Source: an uncultured Gemmatimonadota bacterium
Lineage (GTDB): Bacteria; Gemmatimonadota; Gemmatimonadetes; Gemmatimonadales; Gemmatimonadaceae
Length of the DNA: 9,804 nucleotides
NCBI GenBank assembly: GCA_946479895.1
Contig: CAMLHT010000134.1
Location: forward strand, 1-9,804
Direction: 5' to 3'
Shown here: positions 1 through 5,815 of the stretch, piece by piece
Numbering within the stretch: position 1 is the first letter of the stretch
Layout of the letters: each line of letters begins with the position of its first letter
Translations under genes and position numbers: made by a program
The notes under the pieces: model-generated
What the model was told of the DNA's origin: nothing
Database searches by the model: none
Seen by the model: the letters and a program-made list of their open reading frames with translations, nothing else

Positions 1-124
1 ATCGGCGGCGGCGGGAGGCAAGGTGCGTCGTGTAGTTTGACTCCAGCCCGACTCACCGCCAATCTCTTCGCCGATGCCACACGCCGCTCGTCCCTCCATC
101 CACCTGCCCAAATCGGAAGGTCCC

Positions 125-304
125 ATGAAGCACAAAGGCGCCCGGAACATTCCGGACTTCTCACGCAAGCCCAAGGCTGCTCCCGGCAAAGCTCCGAACG
201 GCAAGGCTGCCGTGGGCCGCGGCCAGGCGGCGGTAGTGAAGCCCAAGGCCACGAAGGCCAAGCCGCAGGCCACTTCCTCCAAGTCCGGCCACCGCGGCAA
301 GTAG
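125..304 (+). CDS. Small basic Lys/Ala/Pro-rich protein (59 aa), unknown function
   Basis: This 59-residue protein is very rich in Lys, Arg, Ala, Pro and Gly and has almost no acidic residues. An N-terminal block (ARNIPDFSRKP, residues 6-16) and a C-terminal block (KPQATSSKSGHRGK) flank a low-complexity basic linker. There is no signal peptide or membrane segment. I start it at ATG 125 because GGAAGG lies at 115-120, 4 bases upstream. An in-frame ATG at 74 has no such site. The next gene begins 9 bases after the stop, so the two are probably co-transcribed. The composition would suit binding to DNA, RNA or the ribosome, but no known domain is visible. From memory, short proteins with similar edge motifs occur in other GC-rich bacteria. 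I cannot confirm this, and the function is unassigned. Confidence 0.6.
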   Translation: MKHKGARNIPDFSRKPKAAPGKAPNGKAAVGRGQAAVVKPKATKAKPQATSSKSGHRGK

Positions 305-313
305 GCCCGTCGC

Positions 314-811
314 ATGGCCTTCACGGAGGTCGCGGTCGCGCGGAATTTCGACGAGCTCGCGAGGATGGTAGATCGCGATTCGAGCCTCGAGGTTCGCATC
401 CGGCGCGCCGACGGAAGCGTGATCGACGGGACCATTAGCGAGGTCGAGTATCCCGACGTCGTGGTCGTCGATGAAGCCGGCGGCAGGCAGATCGAGGTGT
501 TCGCCCACGAGCTCGAGACCCTCGACGTGAAGGTGCCTCGCCGCGGCCGGGAATGGACGCTCGCCATCGTGGGCATCGCCGTGGGAGTCAGCGCGCTCGT
601 CGGCTACGCCCAGCTCCCATGGGTGCCGCCGCGTCCCGGCGAAGACGACCTGATTCCGGCAGTCCTGCTGCTCACGGCCATCATCACCGGCCTCAGCTCG
701 ATGCCCAGGGTGCGCGATTGGTTGGCGCCGTGGTTCACCCGGTGGCACCGCCTCTATCCAGGCTCGGGGCAGACCTCAGGTGTCCGACGCATCGAGCGCG
801 GCGGTGACTGA
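314..811 (+). CDS. Hypothetical membrane protein with N-terminal beta-rich cytoplasmic domain and two TM helices (165 aa)
   Basis: Residues 1-75 look soluble and beta-rich, with alternating hydrophobic strands around VRIRRADGSVIDGTISEVEYPDVVVV and a further strand near residues 59-73. They suggest a small barrel-type domain, but I cannot name a family. Two hydrophobic segments follow, at about residues 81-100 and 113-130, joined by a short Pro-rich loop (PWVPPRPGEDD). The tail is basic and aromatic (RDWLAPWFTRWHRLYPG). The probable topology places both ends in the cytoplasm. There is no clear ribosome binding site before ATG 314, which follows the upstream stop by 9 bases, so coupled translation is likely. 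The last 36 bases overlap the 3' end of the convergent minus-strand gene. An alternative start is ATG 365, but it would truncate the N-terminal domain. Confidence 0.72.
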   Translation: MAFTEVAVARNFDELARMVDRDSSLEVRIRRADGSVIDGTISEVEYPDVVVVDEAGGRQIEVFAHELETLDVKVPRRGREWTLAIVGIAVGVSALVGYAQLPWVPPRPGEDDLIPAVLLLTAIITGLSSMPRVRDWLAPWFTRWHRLYPGSGQTSGVRRIERGGD

Positions 812-1219
812 CCGCGCCCACCGTTCGACTCGCTCGACATAACGCTCGGGGCCTCCCTCGAGCACTTCGGCGACCGTCGTCTCCCACCGCGTCATGGGCC
901 ATTGTGGGACAGGATCACCGACCCGCCTGGTGACGTGACCGGCTCCCTTGCCGTCTTCCCGCGCTCGCTGGCGCAGCGTCTCCGTCGAGATCCCTCCCGA
1001 CAAGGCCGAAGCGACGGCCGATCGCAGCCAGGCGAGCGCCTCGGCCGTGTATGACATCGAGGCCGGGTGCTGGCGGATGTAGGCGGACACGGCGTAGAAA
1101 TGCGCGAGCGTACCGGCCCCTCCAGGGACCTCCCACTCGAGGGCGAGCAGCGCATCGAAGTTGTCGCGGCATGAACGGCCCGGCGGAACGCGCGCTCCGC
1201 ATTCCGGACAATTCGCCAC
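776..1219 (-). CDS. DUF5946-type protein with N-terminal CxxC motif (147 aa)
   Basis: The protein opens with a Cys cluster, ANCPECGARVPPGRSC (residues 2-17). It continues with FDALLALEWE (21-30) and HFYAVSAYIRQHPASMS (40-56). This order, CPxCG, a second Cys, FDxLLALE and then an aromatic/His segment ending in QHP, is the hallmark of the DUF5946 family, whose function is unknown. The Cys and His residues suggest metal binding, which is inference. The C-terminal half is helical, with Arg/Glu and Trp (PMTRWETTVAEVLEG). The start is GTG at 1219, two bases after the TAG of the upstream lipoprotein (TAGCCGTG), so expression is probably by re-initiation. This start retains the whole Cys motif. The frame is open further upstream, but that part only shadows the lipoprotein gene. 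The 3' end overlaps the convergent gene by 36 bp. Confidence 0.8.
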   Translation of the reverse strand: MANCPECGARVPPGRSCRDNFDALLALEWEVPGGAGTLAHFYAVSAYIRQHPASMSYTAEALAWLRSAVASALSGGISTETLRQRAREDGKGAGHVTRRVGDPVPQWPMTRWETTVAEVLEGGPERYVERVERWARSVTAALDASDT

Positions 1220-1221
1220 GG

Positions 1222-1905
1222 CTAGAAACGCCGATCCACGACCCTGGCCGTGCTGTCGCCCAGCCGCAGCCATCCCGATGCCGCCTTGCCGGCCACGAAC
1301 ACCCACCAGTCGGTCCGCGGCGGGGCCGCCGGAGTGAATGCATCGGCGAGGAACACGGGGCAGGGATCGGCATCCACCACGTGCCCGCGGATCCGCACGA
1401 AGCAGCTTCCCTCCGCCCGGTGCTGGAGAAACTCGATGCTGTCCGGCGGCGCGACGGTCATCGTCGTGTCCGGGAAGGCGCCGGAGTAATACTCTTCCCG
1501 CGCGAGGAATCGCCGCGCGCCGAGGTCGCGCCCTTCGACCGTCACCGGACGCAGGGCCCGCACGAATGCGGCGCCGATGGTCTGGTAACGCGTGCTGTCG
1601 AAGCGCAGTGGCTCTCCGGGCTTCGCGCGGAGCACACCGGCCGCGGGTGCTCCCTCGCGCGGCGCCGTCGAGAGGACGAGCGAGTCGCGAACCGAATGGA
1701 TCACGGGAATCCCTTCGCCGGGCCAGAGCGCGACCTCGAAGGTGGGCTCCGGCACGCGTGGCGGCGCCGGCGTCGAGTCGCGGGTCGCCGCTTCGCGGCC
1801 GGTGCACGCGACCGAAAGGATCATCAATGCCGCGAATGGTCGAACGTGGCGCCTGAGAGACGCGATCGCGGGCCTGCGGCCGTCATCGGGGGAGGTCAGC
1901 GGCAT
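1222..1905 (-). CDS. Predicted lipoprotein of unknown function (227 aa)
   Basis: From ATG 1905 the product has a basic N-region (LRRHVRP), a hydrophobic stretch (FAALMILSVA) and the lipobox LSVAC with Cys34. It should be lipidated and exported, followed by a Thr/Pro/Arg-rich linker (residues 35-48). The mature part is a beta-rich domain of about 180 residues. It includes VIHSVRDSLVLSTAP near the start and WWVFVAGKAASGWLRLGD near the end, with two Cys residues (SCFVRIRG and DPCPVFL) that could form a disulfide. The repeated strand and Gly/Trp pattern recalls SH3-like extracellular domains, but I cannot assign one. The start is uncertain. ATG 1905 has no clear ribosome binding site. ATG 1950 has AAGGG four bases upstream but gives an unusually long 48-residue leader before the Cys. 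The DUF5946 gene follows after 2 nt. Confidence 0.7.
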   Translation of the reverse strand: MPLTSPDDGRRPAIASLRRHVRPFAALMILSVACTGREAATRDSTPAPPRVPEPTFEVALWPGEGIPVIHSVRDSLVLSTAPREGAPAAGVLRAKPGEPLRFDSTRYQTIGAAFVRALRPVTVEGRDLGARRFLAREEYYSGAFPDTTMTVAPPDSIEFLQHRAEGSCFVRIRGHVVDADPCPVFLADAFTPAAPPRTDWWVFVAGKAASGWLRLGDSTARVVDRRF

Positions 1906-1965
1906 GCCGAAAGCTAGCCGGACGAGAATCGCTGACGCCGCCTGCGACATCTCGCCCTTCGGCTA

Positions 1966-1994
1966 TTGCGCGCCGTGAGGTCACGATCTATACT
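1966..1994 (+). promoter_or_regulatory. Probable sigma70-type promoter giving a leaderless arsR-type mRNA
   Basis: TATACT at 1989-1994 matches TATAAT at five of six bases. It lies 17 bp downstream of TTGCGC (1966-1971), a weak -35 box that shares only the TTG core. Transcription should begin 6-8 bases after the -10 box, at about 2001-2002, which is the A of the regulator's start codon. No Shine-Dalgarno sequence lies upstream of that ATG, which fits a leaderless transcript. This is inferred from sequence alone. Confidence 0.5.
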
Positions 1995-2015
1995 TTACCA
2001 TATGGTAAAGTATAG
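1988..2015. promoter_or_regulatory. 28-bp perfect palindromic operator overlapping -10 box and start codon
   Basis: The half-site CTATACTTTACCAT (1988-2001) is followed by its exact reverse complement (2002-2015), giving 28 bp of uninterrupted symmetry. Symmetry breaks at 1987/2016. The site is AT-rich in otherwise GC-rich DNA. It covers the -10 box (1989-1994) and the first codons of the ArsR-type gene, whose ATG starts at the dyad centre (2002). Dimeric winged-helix repressors bind such dyads, so autorepression by blocking RNA polymerase is the simplest reading. The palindrome also presents TATACT on the minus strand (2014-2009), so it might influence the divergent lipoprotein gene, although I see no good -35 box there. 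Confidence 0.75.
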
Positions 2016-2367
2016 GCAGGCCCGGCTCGACGCCTCCTTCGCCGCGCTCTCCGATGCCACCCGGCGGGGCGTGCTGGAGCAGCTCGGCCGTTCGGAAGCC
2101 TCGATCACGGACCTTGCCCGCCGGTTCGACATCACGCTCGCGGGGATGATGAAGCACATCGGCGTCCTCGAGGAGGCCGGACTCGTCGTCACGGAGAAGG
2201 TCGGCCGCGTGCGGAGCTGCCGGCTCGGCGCGCACCGGCTGAAGGAGGAGACGGCCTGGCTCGAGAGCTACCGCCGGCGCTGGGACGAACGCTTCGACGA
2301 GCTGGACGTGATCGTCGAGGAACTCACACGAAAGGAGAAGAAGGATGAACGCGAGAATCGAAAGTGA
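2002..2367 (+). CDS. ArsR/SmtB-type winged-helix transcriptional regulator (121 aa)
   Basis: The product begins MVKYRQARLDASFAALSD, followed by ATRRGVLEQL. This is the typical opening of the ArsR-type regulators that are paired with AHSA1/SRPBCC proteins. The helix-turn-helix spans about residues 34-60 (SITDLARRF, then TLAGMMKHIGVLEEAGLV with the recognition helix at about 45-57). The beta wing is VVTEKVGRVRSCRL (62-75). The C-terminal helix WLESYRRRWDERFDELD probably dimerises. The Cys metal-binding motif of true arsenic or metal sensors (ELCVCDL) is absent and there is one lone Cys, so this is unlikely to be a metal sensor. I start at ATG 2002 because family members begin MVxY and because the frame upstream of it contains the promoter. 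The gene overlaps the next one by 23 nt. It probably represses its own operon through the palindrome at its start. Confidence 0.88.
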   Translation: MVKYRQARLDASFAALSDATRRGVLEQLGRSEASITDLARRFDITLAGMMKHIGVLEEAGLVVTEKVGRVRSCRLGAHRLKEETAWLESYRRRWDERFDELDVIVEELTRKEKKDERENRK

Positions 2368-2863
2368 ATCCGGCCCCGTGAAGAACCGCACCACCGTGGA
2401 ACGGAAGTCCGACCGCGAGGTGGTCGTCACGCGGACCATCAACGGCCCCGCGCGCATCGTGTTCGAGGCGTTCACCAGGGCCGAGCTGCTCCAGCGCTGG
2501 TGGGTGCCGAAGTCGATGGGAATGAAGCTGCTGTCCTGCGAGGTGGATGCGCGCGTCGGGGGCAAGTACCGCCTGGTGTTCGACCACGGCGGCGCCGAGC
2601 CCGCGGCGTTCTTCGGCACCTACGTCGAGGTGAAGCCGCACTCGCGCCTCGCGTGGACCAATGAGGAGGGTGGCGCGGACGGGTCGGTCACCACCGTGAC
2701 CTTCGAGGAGAAGAACGGCAGGACGCTGGTGGTCCTGCGCGACACCTATCCGTCGAAGGAAGCGCTCGACGCTGCCGGCACCGGAGCAGCCGATGCGATG
2801 GTCGAGACCTTCGATCAGTTGGACGAACTTCTCGTGGAGCTGGGCGAGAACTCGGGACGGTAA
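2345..2863 (+). CDS. SRPBCC / AHSA1 (Aha1-like) domain protein (172 aa)
   Basis: The sequence matches the activator-of-Hsp90-like (AHSA1) branch of the START/SRPBCC ligand-binding superfamily. It shows REVVVTRTINGPARIVFEAF (residues 24-43), then the Trp motif LLQRWWVPKSMGMKLLSCEVD (48-68) and VGGKYRLVF (71-79). These are followed by FFGTYVEVKPHSRLAWT (89-105), a strand VTTVTFEE (115-122), and the C-terminal helix MVETFDQLDELL that closes the pocket. The fold has a deep hydrophobic cavity. In ArsR-linked members the ligand or activity is generally unknown. ATG 2345 has AAGGAG/AAGAAGG just upstream and lies inside the regulator's 3' end (23-nt overlap), so the two are co-translated. The start could lie slightly downstream, as the first 20 residues are not part of the domain. 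The protein is cytoplasmic. Confidence 0.88.
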   Translation: MNARIESESGPVKNRTTVERKSDREVVVTRTINGPARIVFEAFTRAELLQRWWVPKSMGMKLLSCEVDARVGGKYRLVFDHGGAEPAAFFGTYVEVKPHSRLAWTNEEGGADGSVTTVTFEEKNGRTLVVLRDTYPSKEALDAAGTGAADAMVETFDQLDELLVELGENSGR

Positions 2864-2882
2864 CCGATAACTGGATCTCGCG

Positions 2883-2917
2883 GCGGGCTTACTGCTTCTG
2901 GCGTGAGCATAGCCCGC
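2883..2917. terminator. Weak hairpin at the convergent gene junction
   Basis: GCGGGCT (2883-2889) and AGCCCGC (2911-2917) can pair over a 21-nt loop. It lies 20 bases past the SRPBCC stop and overlaps the last codons of the convergent cupin gene. There is no T-run on either side, so intrinsic termination is doubtful. It may be only a chance stem in GC-rich DNA. Confidence 0.2.
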
Positions 2918-3593
2918 GCGGTATCCAGTCCATCGCTGGCGTGGATCGCGGCTTCGTGGCGTCCTGGAGAATGAGCACGACGGAGCGGCGCGGCGTGGTG
3001 CCGGTCCCCGTCAGCATCATCGGCACCCCGGCGCGCACCAGGACGCCGGAATCTCCGGCCGCCTGCGTGAGGGTGCCTTCGGGCGTCTCCAGGCACATCG
3101 AGCCTTCGAGGGTGAACCACGCCTCGGCGCCGTCGTGGCGGTGCACCACGGTGTTCATGCCCGGCTTGAACACGCCTTCCATATAGACGGCTGCGATCGA
3201 GTCGGCGGCCACGATCGGCAGCGGACCGATGCGGGCCACGCGTGTGCCCCCGAGAGGTTTCCATTCGGCTGGCGCGATCGTGAAGAGCCAGATGCGCCCG
3301 AGGGACTCGACGACGGTCGAGCGAGCAATCCCGGAGGCGATTGCCTCCGCACGAGTGGGATAGGTATCCAGGTGCCAGAAAAGGGGCGGGGCGTCGGACA
3401 GGCGGCCGAGCTCCTGACGCGCCGTGATGAAGCACCCGAACTCGCGCCCGGCGCGCTCGGCGACGGGGATACACGTTCCGTCGGTCTGCGCGTGAAGTGC
3501 GCTCGACGAGAGCACAACCGAGAGCAATGCGTATCCGGCGACGCGGCTGCCTGTGAGTCGGACGAGTCGAACCAGCGCAGTGAAGATTCTCAT
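2889..3593 (-). CDS. Secreted cupin-domain protein (234 aa)
   Basis: A basic N-region (residues 1-18) and hydrophobic segment (GYALLSVVLSSSALHA) give a signal peptide with likely cleavage after Ala35, before Gln36. The mature N-terminus has Cys41 and Cys54, which may form a disulfide, then FWHLDTYPTRAEA (72-84). The cupin barrel is at about 125-210. Motif 1 is FKPGMNTVVHRHDGAEAWFTLEG (142-164), with His151, His153 and Glu157 as metal ligands. Motif 2 is the less canonical GDSGVLVRAGVPMMLTGTG (180-198). Single-domain cupins bind a metal or small ligand, and the substrate here is unknown. GAGGA lies just upstream of ATG 3593. The gene follows the CxxC membrane protein after 46 nt and may belong to the same transcript. 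It converges on the SRPBCC gene with a 25-nt gap. Confidence 0.82.
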   Translation of the reverse strand: MRIFTALVRLVRLTGSRVAGYALLSVVLSSSALHAQTDGTCIPVAERAGREFGCFITARQELGRLSDAPPLFWHLDTYPTRAEAIASGIARSTVVESLGRIWLFTIAPAEWKPLGGTRVARIGPLPIVAADSIAAVYMEGVFKPGMNTVVHRHDGAEAWFTLEGSMCLETPEGTLTQAAGDSGVLVRAGVPMMLTGTGTTPRRSVVLILQDATKPRSTPAMDWIPRGLCSRQKQ

Positions 3594-3639
3594 GATTCCT
3601 CGAGTGAGCGTCGAGCCTGACGACTCCAGGGTAGATGCT

Positions 3640-4593
3640 TCAGTCGGCGGGCGAAGGAGGTCGGCGGTTCAAACCACGATAAGCGACCAGACCGAGGATG
3701 AGCGCAGCGATGACGGCCGCGGCATCGAGCCCGGCGCGGCTGCTGACTGGCGCCCCGGCCAGATGCAGCATGACGCCCCCCGCAACGGACAGCAGCATGT
3801 ACGTGGCGCCCATGACGACCAGGCACCCGAGAGCTGCGCGGCCCCGATCCACCCCGCGAGCGACCCGATGGCCCATCACTCCTCCGATCCAGATCCAGAT
3901 AGGCCACGCCGCCACCTCGATCAGGGCGCCGGCGGGGGGCAACACCCGCCCGGTCAGCGTGGAGGCGGCATAGCCACACAGCGCGCCGGCGACCACCCAG
4001 CCAGCTCGCGCCCTCCGCGATGCTCGTCCGTCCGCCTCGGCGACGGGTTGCCGCCCCCGCGCGAGATGCGCCAGGAAACCGCCGGCGGCGCCGATGGCGA
4101 CGAACACCGGGACGCCAAGCATTCCGGCGACGACGATCCAGCCAGCTCCCTCCTTCATGTCGTGATCCACCGAAAGCAGGATCACGACGCCGATCAGGGC
4201 GGGCGTCAGGCCGGCGATCAGGCCGCCTGTGAGGACGCTTTGCCAGAGGGAAGGGGCAGGAATCGCCGCCGGGGGCAGCGGAGGCGGAGCGGCCGTTTCG
4301 TCCGGGGTGAACTCCGGCAGGCCGCAGTGCCTGCACGCGCTGCCGAACGGCCTGACGTAAGGAAACGAGCCGTCTCGCGCGAACGCTCGCGCGCAACGTG
4401 GACACGCCCAGGTTCCCAGCAGGAGCAGAGAGATGCCGATGACGGCGAACCCGATCAACGAAGTGATTCCGGATCGGTCAGCGAATCCAGCGACACAGGA
4501 CCCCGGCATGAGCAGGGCGATTCCGGCGAACGTGAGGATCCGGCGGTTTCGCAGTCCGCTCCAGTCGTATCGACGGAGCGATGAGGCTGTCAC
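3640..4593 (-). CDS. Polytopic membrane protein with two CxxC pairs, zinc-ribbon-like (317 aa)
   Basis: Two hydrophobic helices (about residues 18-36 and 44-62) precede a zinc-ribbon-like segment. It consists of CPRC at 64-67 and CRHC at 87-90, separated by 19 residues. A Pro-rich linker follows (99-113), then about five or six further hydrophobic segments (about 117-141, 151-178, 198-215, 222-240, 254-279, 289-305). The C-terminus is basic and proline-rich. The start is taken as GTG 4593, which overlaps the upstream TGA in the form GTGA. The frame stays open upstream, but that part lies inside the DUF5808-like gene. No family is recognised. A membrane protein with one cytoplasmic zinc ribbon could be a regulatory or scaffold protein, but that is a guess. 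Coupling to the upstream gene suggests that the two products work together. Confidence 0.72.
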   Translation of the reverse strand: MTASSLRRYDWSGLRNRRILTFAGIALLMPGSCVAGFADRSGITSLIGFAVIGISLLLLGTWACPRCARAFARDGSFPYVRPFGSACRHCGLPEFTPDETAAPPPLPPAAIPAPSLWQSVLTGGLIAGLTPALIGVVILLSVDHDMKEGAGWIVVAGMLGVPVFVAIGAAGGFLAHLARGRQPVAEADGRASRRARAGWVVAGALCGYAASTLTGRVLPPAGALIEVAAWPIWIWIGGVMGHRVARGVDRGRAALGCLVVMGATYMLLSVAGGVMLHLAGAPVSSRAGLDAAAVIAALILGLVAYRGLNRRPPSPAD

Positions 4594-4847
4594 AGTGGGT
4601 TGCCTCGGTTGACCGCCATCACTCCGATGACGACCACGGAGGCAATCACCGCCATGAGAAAGCCCCAGATAACGGTCTGTGCCCGTCGGTGGGCCATGTT
4701 CAGGGTCCAACCGAGCCTGGCGCGATCACGGACGAACAATCGCGGGTCATCGGCGCAGCTGTATGCCCCCCGATTCCAGTGAGCCGGGTTTGCCCAGAGC
4801 TCTTCCATGACGGCAATCTCGCGGGGATCAAGACGGGAGGGGAGCAT
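4590..4847 (-). CDS. DUF5808-like small membrane protein (85 aa)
   Basis: The central segment reads HWNRGAYSCADDPRLFVRDR (residues 23-42), then GWTLNMAHRRAQ (46-57). This resembles the DUF5808 pattern (aromatic-Tyr-xx-DDPRLFV...GxTLN), usually found at the ends of bacterial membrane proteins. One transmembrane helix follows (VIWGFLMAVIASVVVIGVMAV, about 59-79), with a short NRGNPL tail. The protein probably has its DUF5808 part in the cytoplasm and a C-terminal anchor. ATG 4847 has only a weak GCAGG next to it. ATG 4808 is an alternative start that keeps the whole domain. The stop overlaps the next gene's GTG start (GTGA), the mark of translational coupling. The function of the domain is not known. 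Confidence 0.72.
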   Translation of the reverse strand: MLPSRLDPREIAVMEELWANPAHWNRGAYSCADDPRLFVRDRARLGWTLNMAHRRAQTVIWGFLMAVIASVVVIGVMAVNRGNPL

Positions 4848-5040
4848 CCTGCGGCAACCTGACCAAATGATTGGATAGCGACGTATATCGCGGGGCCGTG
4901 ATATTCGCTACCGCCTCGCGTGACGAGATTCGGCTGACCGGCCGGGATCCGCACGACGCTGACCGAAGCTCCTCGCCAACGTCAGCATGTGGCCACGCCG
5001 CATGCGGGACCATCCGTAACGGCGTTCTCGTGACGCGGCT

Positions 5041-5244
5041 TCACTCGGGAGAAACACGTCGGTGCGCGAAGGCCCTCCTGGCTCCGACCCCTGCCAGCGC
5101 GCTTGCGACGCCAACGCCAACTGCGAAGAGGAGGTGCCCCGAGCTCGGCAGAGTGCGCAGAAAGGCGGCCTCGGCGCCGACAATCGCAAAGCCGGTGAGG
5201 GTGCCGAGCATTCCAACCGTCAACAGCATCGTGTGGAGCTTCAT
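5041..5244 (-). CDS. Small hydrophobic membrane protein, hypothetical (67 aa)
   Basis: From ATG 5244 the product is 67 residues with two hydrophobic segments, at about 5-23 (TMLLTVGMLGTLTGFAIVG) and 38-56 (LLFAVGVGVASALAGVGA), and a basic tail (RRAFAHRRVSPE) that should be cytoplasmic. A GCAGG lies 8 bases upstream of the start. The frame is open further upstream to 5364, but that part is Arg-rich and unlike a real N-terminus. No family is recognised. It lies alone, 193 bases upstream of the DUF5808-like gene and downstream of the YbjQ-like gene on the same strand. The two-helix pattern is the main support, so it could be a spurious frame. Confidence 0.5.
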   Translation of the reverse strand: MKLHTMLLTVGMLGTLTGFAIVGAEAAFLRTLPSSGHLLFAVGVGVASALAGVGARRAFAHRRVSPE

Positions 5245-5379
5245 GCCTCGAGCCTGCGAGCGGGGAACACGACTCCAAGGTAGCATGCCAGCCAGCACAT
5301 CACTGGCGACATGATGGCCGCCGGAACGGAACTGCGTCCAGCGCCCTTCGCGCACCGCGCGCACTGGTCGCGCTAACGA

Positions 5380-5748
5380 TCAGCGGTCGACCTCCTCGAT
5401 CTTCACCGCCGTGCCATAGCACAGTACTTCCGTCACTCCCTGCATCATCTCGTTCGCGTCGTACCGGATCCCGATCACCGCGTCGGCGCCGGCCATGTCC
5501 GCCTGCACCAGCATCGTGTCGAACGCCTGCTGGCGCGTCCGCTCCGCGAGCTCGGTGAAGAGCGAGATGTTTCCGCCCATCAGGGTCTGGAGACCGGCGC
5601 CGATCGTCCCGAACACCGATCGCGACCGGACTACCACCCCGCGCACCACCCCCAGGCTCCGCACTACCCGGTACCCCGGCAGGTCGAACGCCGTCGTCGT
5701 CATGTTGTACGGAATGTCCGCGGCCTGCGAATGGACGATGCTCCCCAT
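5380..5748 (-). CDS. YbjQ / UPF0145 family (heavy-metal-binding-like) protein (122 aa)
   Basis: The family signature is clear. [20 protein letters not shown] (about residues 21-40) is followed by [18 protein letters not shown] and the long helix [21 protein letters not shown]. Then comes [14 protein letters not shown], and a last strand [11 protein letters not shown]. These proteins are small, soluble and pentameric in solved structures, and their cellular role is unclear despite the 'heavy-metal-binding' label. I choose ATG 5748 because AGGAGC sits 6 bases upstream. It gives a 15-residue extension ([15 protein letters not shown]) before the usual MTTT-type start at 5703, which has no ribosome binding site. 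The gene is divergent from the nuclease operon, with 67 bp between the two start codons, so the two promoters must share this gap. Confidence 0.88.
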   Translation of the reverse strand: MGSIVHSQAADIPYNMTTTAFDLPGYRVVRSLGVVRGVVVRSRSVFGTIGAGLQTLMGGNISLFTELAERTRQQAFDTMLVQADMAGADAVIGIRYDANEMMQGVTEVLCYGTAVKIEEVDR

Positions 5749-5815
5749 GGTCTCGCTCCTGGTATGGTCCGCCGATACTGCCAGCGATCCGGTCGCGCCG
5801 CTAGGATGCTTCTGA

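Noticed and set aside
2..40. Possible last 12 codons of a gene entering from the left (ending KVRRVV, TGA at 38-40)
   Set aside because: The ending looks protein-like, but 39 bases are too few to support a gene call, and no other evidence exists within the window.
1220..1807. Upstream extension of the DUF5946-type frame
   Set aside because: The added residues are Arg/Ala-rich shadow sequence of the lipoprotein gene. The GTG at 1219 sits directly before the family's Cys motif and just after the previous stop.
1051..1978. Several overlapping + strand frames of 79-288 codons
   Set aside because: All lie opposite the lipoprotein and DUF5946-type genes, are Arg/Pro/Gly-rich, and show no domain or signal.
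3553..4584. 343-codon open frame on the + strand
   Set aside because: Its product is low-complexity Arg/Gly/Asp/Ser-rich with no hydrophobic core. The minus-strand frame here encodes a convincing membrane protein with two CxxC pairs.
4848..5040. 193-bp gap searched for a promoter, tRNA or small RNA
   Set aside because: TATACG occurs on the minus strand but without a -35 box at proper spacing. No cloverleaf or strong hairpin is visible.
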